DNA from: Verrucomicrobiales bacterium
GTDB lineage: Bacteria > Verrucomicrobiota > Verrucomicrobiia > Limisphaerales > J093
DNA length: 64,000 bases
Assembly (NCBI GenBank): GCA_024233215.1
Contig: JACKPW010000005.1
Coordinates: 62,001-126,000 of the forward strand
Direction: 5' to 3'
Of the stretch, positions 60,751 to 64,000 are shown one piece after another. The notes under the pieces are model-generated. The model searched no databases. It was not told where the DNA came from and saw only the letters and a program-made list of their open reading frames with translations. Both the position numbers and the translations under genes were made by a program. Each line of letters begins with the position of its first letter. Within the stretch, counting starts at the first letter, position 1.

Positions 60751-60990
60751 GAGCCGTAAGAATTCAGTCGAATCGGGAATGACACGGATTTCACGAATTC
60801 TCACGGAAGCCGGAGCGAGGGAATGGCCGGGCAGATGGCGTACGCCCCGAGGATCAGGCCCGGTCACCGGTTAGTGACTGCGGCGCGTCAGCGAAGTGAG
60901 CGGTACCCAGCCAACGTCCCCCCTGCTGCTCTTCCTGGAATCCGTGAGAATCTGTGAAATCGGTGTCTTTTCACTGAATCGTTACGGCTC
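60751..60990 (+). repeat. 240-bp MITE-like repeat, copy B with perfect terminal inverted repeats
   Basis: Begins GAGCCGTAA and ends TTACGGCTC, perfect inverted 9-bp ends. The inverted similarity continues inward through AATTCAGTCGAATCGG/CACTGAATCG and GACACGGATTTCACGAATTC against AATCCGTGAGAATCTGTGAA. It lies between the SLC13 start and the uvrA start. No target-site duplication is obvious, and no transposase is present, so it would move in trans if at all. Confidence 0.88.
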
Positions 60991-61093
60991 AGGTCTTTCG
61001 ATCCCGGCTCCGTAATCGGAATCCTCATCGGTTTCGCGACATTCGGTCCGCGACCGTTGGCCAGAAGCCGGGCGGCGTGCTACTTCTTCCGGC

Positions 61094-63898
61094 GTGTTGT
61101 CCGGACAGGATCCCATCGCCACCGCTCCCACCGACGCCATCTGCATACATGGCGCGCGGGAGCACAACTTGAAGAACCTCGAGCTCTCCGTGCCGCACGG
61201 GAAATTCGTGGTGATCACCGGCGTGAGCGGATCCGGCAAGAGCACCCTCGCCTTCGACCTGCTGTTTGCCGAGGGGCAGCGGCGGTTCCTCGATTCCATG
61301 AACACCTATGCCCGCCAGTTCGTGGATCAAATGGCGCGGCCGGACGTGGACCTGATCACCGGCATTCCGCCGACGGTGAGCATCGAACAACGAAACTCGC
61401 GGGGTGGGGGCAAGAGCACGGTCGCCACGGTCACGGAGGTGTTTCATTTCATCCGGCTGCTCTATGCCCGGTTGGGAACGCAGTTCTGTCCCGATTGCCA
61501 GCAACCGGTGATGCCGCAGACGCGCGATGCCCTGCTTCGCCGGCTGCGGGAGGAAGCGACCCGGCGCGGGGATTTGCTGTTGCTGGCGCCGGTGATCCGC
61601 GGTCGCAAGGGCTTTCATACCGAGGTGGGCGAATGGGCGGCGCGCCACGGCTACGGTGAACTCCGGGCCGACGGGGTGATCCACGAGACCGGCAAACGGC
61701 TTCGTCTCGATCGTTTCAAGGAACATGACATCGAGATCGTCACGGGCGTTTTCGACGGAGAGGGTCCCACCGGTCGCCGGAAGCGGAGCCGTCCCCGGAG
61801 GTCCGTGGCATCCCCGGCTGAAGCCCGGGAACTCGTCGAACGGACGCTGGCTTTGGGCAAGGGGACCCTGTTCGCCTTCGACAATCACCGGCGTCTCACG
61901 GTGCATTCCACCGAGTGCGCCTGCCCGCAGTGCGGTCGCTCGTTTGCGCCGCTCGATCCCAAGCTGTTCAGCTACAACTCCGCCGCCGGTTGGTGTCCGA
62001 AGTGCCGGGGGTTCGGCGAACTGTTCTACCTGCCCAAGGGGGTGGACCGCGGAGCGCGGGAGGATGCCATCGAGGAATCGTGGTTTGGCTGGGCTGAGGG
62101 ACAGCGCGAAACGTGTCCGGAATGCGAGGGCTCGCGGCTGAATGGCGTGGCACGCGCGGTGCGATTGATCCTGCCCGGCCGCCGGGAGGGACCCCGCATC
62201 GAGGATCTCTCCCGGCTTTCCGTGGACGGGGCCGCGAAGTTCTTCCGCGACCTGCGACCTCGCGGTCGGTCGGGCCTTATCTCCCGGGACATCCTGCCTG
62301 AGATCCTCGAGCGGCTGCGCTTCCTGGGTGAGGTGGGGCTCGGGTATCTGGAACTCGGGCGTTCGGTCACCACCCTTTCCGGCGGGGAAGCCCAGCGCAT
62401 CCGGTTGGCGGCCCAACTCGGTTCGAACCTCAGCGGTGTTCTCTACGTCCTGGACGAACCCACCATCGGCCTCCACGCCCGCGACAATCAGCAGTTGCTG
62501 GCCGCGCTTCGGAAACTGCGGTCGCGCGGGAACACGGTCGTCGTGGTGGAACACGACGAGGAAACCATGCGCCAGGCGGATCACATCATCGATCTGGGGC
62601 CGGGCGCCGGTGTGAACGGGGGCGAGGTGGTGGCCCAGGGCACCCTCGCCGCCCTGCGGAAGCATCCGGAATCCGTCACCGGAAAGGCCCTGCGCGAACG
62701 GCCGAACCACCCCGCGCGAGGAGAGCGACGGCCCGTTGGGCTGAAATCCGAAATCCGAAATCCGAAGCCCGAAGGGCGAGCGCGGAGAGGGCGAACCGCG
62801 GGAGGGCGAGACTCCGTCGAGCCGAAGGTTCCTTCGGATTTCGGATCTCGGACTTCGGATTTCCCCACCGGCTGGCTGACTCTGACCGGGGCCAACGCGA
62901 ACAACCTGAAGGATCTGACGGTTCACTTTCCGCTGGGACGATTCGTGGTGGTCACCGGGGTGAGCGGTTCCGGTAAGAGCACGCTCATTCGCGAATGTCT
63001 CCTCCCGGCGTTGACCGGTGCCATGGACGCAAAACGCCGGTCCCGCCGCGACGGCCCGCAGGTCTCCGGGCACGAGTCGCTGAAGGCGGTGCATGAGGTC
63101 GATCAATCGCCGATTGGCCGGACCCCGCGTTCGACGCCGGCGACCTATGTCGGCTTTTTCGACGAGATTCGCCGGTTGTTTGCGGCGCTGCCGGAGGCCC
63201 GTTTGCGCGGCTATTCGCCGGGGCGTTTTTCCTTCAACAGCCGGGAAGGGCGCTGTGCGGAGTGCGAGGGCGCCGGAGCGGTGAAGCTGGAAATGAACTT
63301 CCTGCCGCCGGCCTTCGTGACCTGCGAAAGCTGTCGGGGACTGCGGTTCGGTCGCGAAACCCTCGACCTCGAGTATCACGGGAAGAACGTGGCGCAGGTG
63401 CTCGACCTGAGCGTGGCAGAGGCGCGGGAGTTCTTCGCCGCCGTGCCCCGCATCCGCCGCGCGTTGGATGCCCTGCACGATACCGGCTTGGACTACCTCA
63501 AGCTGGGCCAGACCAGCCCCACCCTCAGCGGTGGGGAAGCCCAGCGCGTGAAGCTGGTGTCGCACTTGCTGACCGGCCTCAAGCCGCGCGCGGAGCAGAT
63601 CGTTGCCGTCGGGCGCCAGAGTCTGTTCGTGCTGGAGGAACCGACCATCGGGCTGCACGCGTCGGATGTCCGGCGCTTGGTGGAAGTGCTGCAACGCCTG
63701 GTCGATGCCGGGCACAGCGTTGTCGTGATCGAACACAACCTGGACCTGATCGCCGAGGCCGACTGGGTGATCGATCTGGGCCCGGAAAGCGGCGAGGCCG
63801 GCGGCCGGATCGTCGTGGAGGGCCCGCCTGAGAAGGTGGCCCGCTGCCGTCGCTCACACACGGGGAAGTGGCTTCGACCCGTGCTGGGCGGGGGTTGA
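61094..63898 (+). CDS. uvrA: Excinuclease ABC subunit UvrA with a repeat-derived in-frame insertion
   Basis: 934 residues. Two ABC ATPase modules: Walker A at residues 43-51 (GVSGSGKST) and from about residue 622 (GVSGSGKST); signatures TTLSGGEAQRIRL and PTLSGGEAQRVKLV; Walker B-like LYVLDEPTIGLHARDNQQLL and LFVLEEPTIGLHASDVRRL. The UvrB-binding region is present (LLLLAPVIRGRKGFHTEVGE...DIEIVTGVFDG). Zinc sites: CACPQCG...CPKC and CAECEG...CESC. A helical segment before CPECEGSRL that is usual in classical UvrA looks shortened. Residues about 550-590 are an insertion (see separate entry) in the linker between the two ATPase halves. It recognises DNA lesions and loads UvrB in nucleotide excision repair. 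It may be a paralogue instead of the housekeeping copy. Confidence 0.92.
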   Translation: MLSGQDPIATAPTDAICIHGAREHNLKNLELSVPHGKFVVITGVSGSGKSTLAFDLLFAEGQRRFLDSMNTYARQFVDQMARPDVDLITGIPPTVSIEQRNSRGGGKSTVATVTEVFHFIRLLYARLGTQFCPDCQQPVMPQTRDALLRRLREEATRRGDLLLLAPVIRGRKGFHTEVGEWAARHGYGELRADGVIHETGKRLRLDRFKEHDIEIVTGVFDGEGPTGRRKRSRPRRSVASPAEARELVERTLALGKGTLFAFDNHRRLTVHSTECACPQCGRSFAPLDPKLFSYNSAAGWCPKCRGFGELFYLPKGVDRGAREDAIEESWFGWAEGQRETCPECEGSRLNGVARAVRLILPGRREGPRIEDLSRLSVDGAAKFFRDLRPRGRSGLISRDILPEILERLRFLGEVGLGYLELGRSVTTLSGGEAQRIRLAAQLGSNLSGVLYVLDEPTIGLHARDNQQLLAALRKLRSRGNTVVVVEHDEETMRQADHIIDLGPGAGVNGGEVVAQGTLAALRKHPESVTGKALRERPNHPARGERRPVGLKSEIRNPKPEGRARRGRTAGGRDSVEPKVPSDFGSRTSDFPTGWLTLTGANANNLKDLTVHFPLGRFVVVTGVSGSGKSTLIRECLLPALTGAMDAKRRSRRDGPQVSGHESLKAVHEVDQSPIGRTPRSTPATYVGFFDEIRRLFAALPEARLRGYSPGRFSFNSREGRCAECEGAGAVKLEMNFLPPAFVTCESCRGLRFGRETLDLEYHGKNVAQVLDLSVAEAREFFAAVPRIRRALDALHDTGLDYLKLGQTSPTLSGGEAQRVKLVSHLLTGLKPRAEQIVAVGRQSLFVLEEPTIGLHASDVRRLVEVLQRLVDAGHSVVVIEHNLDLIAEADWVIDLGPESGEAGGRIVVEGPPEKVARCRRSHTGKWLRPVLGGG
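62743..62863 (+). repeat. Palindromic repeat element inserted in frame in uvrA
   Basis: GAAATCCGAAATCCGAAATC (from 62743) at the left and the inverted set CTTCGGATTTCGGATCTCGG then ACTTCGGATTTC at the right (62832-62863) flank a REP-like motif (62800-62824) that matches the intergenic hairpin at 3838-3864. The 40-odd residues it adds (KSEIRNPKPEGRARRG...SDFGSRTSDF) are low complexity and lie between the two ATPase modules, so the frame is preserved and the domain cores are intact. Confidence 0.85.
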
Positions 63899-63927
63899 GC
63901 ACCGGATTCAGGTTTTGGGCTTCAACT

Positions 63928-63950
63928 GGGAAACCGCGGATGAACGCAGA
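63928..63950. repeat. Fragment of the 165-bp repeat family
   Basis: AAACCGCGGATGAACGCAGA (63931-63950) matches the AACCGCAGATAAACGCGGAT/GAACGCAGA end of the repeat at 37201. The remaining repeat body is not recognisable before the window ends. Confidence 0.5.
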
Positions 63951-64000
63951 GGGACAAGGACCGGCAAGGGCCGGAAGACACTGGCCCAGGCGGACGTCGT

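Noticed and set aside
60636..60794. Extended N-terminus of the SLC13 transporter
   Set aside because: It reads into repeat copy B; a similar MKSVSFP...LNSYG frame appears next to copy A, so it is repeat sequence and not transporter.
1..64000. tRNA, rRNA or CRISPR features
   Set aside because: No T-loop-like GGTTCGAATCC with acceptor pairing, no rRNA signature, and no regularly spaced short direct repeats were seen by eye.

Overview
The window looks like a chromosomal segment of a high-GC Verrucomicrobiota bacterium (Pedosphaera/Limisphaerales-like). This is inferred from gene content, not from a marker gene. The signs are three stand-alone prepilin-like proteins with a C-terminal DGH motif, a PEP-CTERM protein, many secreted proteins ending in a Y.L..S.DL.W...YYR-type module, a secreted CotH-kinase protein, carbohydrate-active enzymes, very large multi-PAS kinases, and short palindromic repeats between and inside genes. 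No rRNA, tRNA, CRISPR array, phage or transposase gene was seen.

Layout. 1-7376 (minus): a partial TIGR04222-like membrane protein and two large secreted multidomain proteins. 7582-24882 (plus): a tightly packed set of nine genes, several with ATGA overlaps. It begins with a one-domain response regulator and continues with exported proteins: a kelch protein, an unknown, a tail-collar protein, a 2899-residue giant, a calcium-loop protein, a membrane-anchored YwqK/MORN-like protein, a cadherin-like protein and a P-domain/PEP-CTERM protein. This is the best candidate for an undescribed system, probably a surface or extracellular assembly. 24998-26205: DAHP synthase preceded by a Phe/Tyr-rich leader peptide and mutually exclusive antiterminator/terminator hairpins. 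26363-34598 (minus): a glycoside hydrolase, a B12-binding radical SAM protein, a frameshifted methylase remnant, a duplicated metal-site protein, a tail-anchored protein, a prepilin-like protein, a lipoprotein, a UroD-family protein and fabI.

34880-37146 (plus): a CNNM/CorC-type transporter with a structured leader, a hicBA toxin-antitoxin pair and a lipoprotein. 37370-51163 (minus): SGNH hydrolase, aminotransferase, alpha/beta hydrolase, two giant sensor kinases whose genes overlap, a DUF6263-like protein and a small membrane protein. 51297-57944 (plus): a GH2/parallel-beta-helix (GH141-like) polysaccharide pair, a prepilin-like protein and a Bcp peroxiredoxin. 57980-60635 (minus): a prepilin-like protein and an SLC13-type symporter. 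61094-63898 (plus): uvrA carrying an in-frame insertion made of palindromic repeats.

At least three dispersed repeat families are visible by eye: a 240-bp element with long terminal inverted repeats (two copies), a 165-bp element (two copies in opposite orientation plus a fragment), and a short REP-like hairpin found both between genes and inside uvrA. All functional assignments come from reading sequence and motif recognition. No database search was run.
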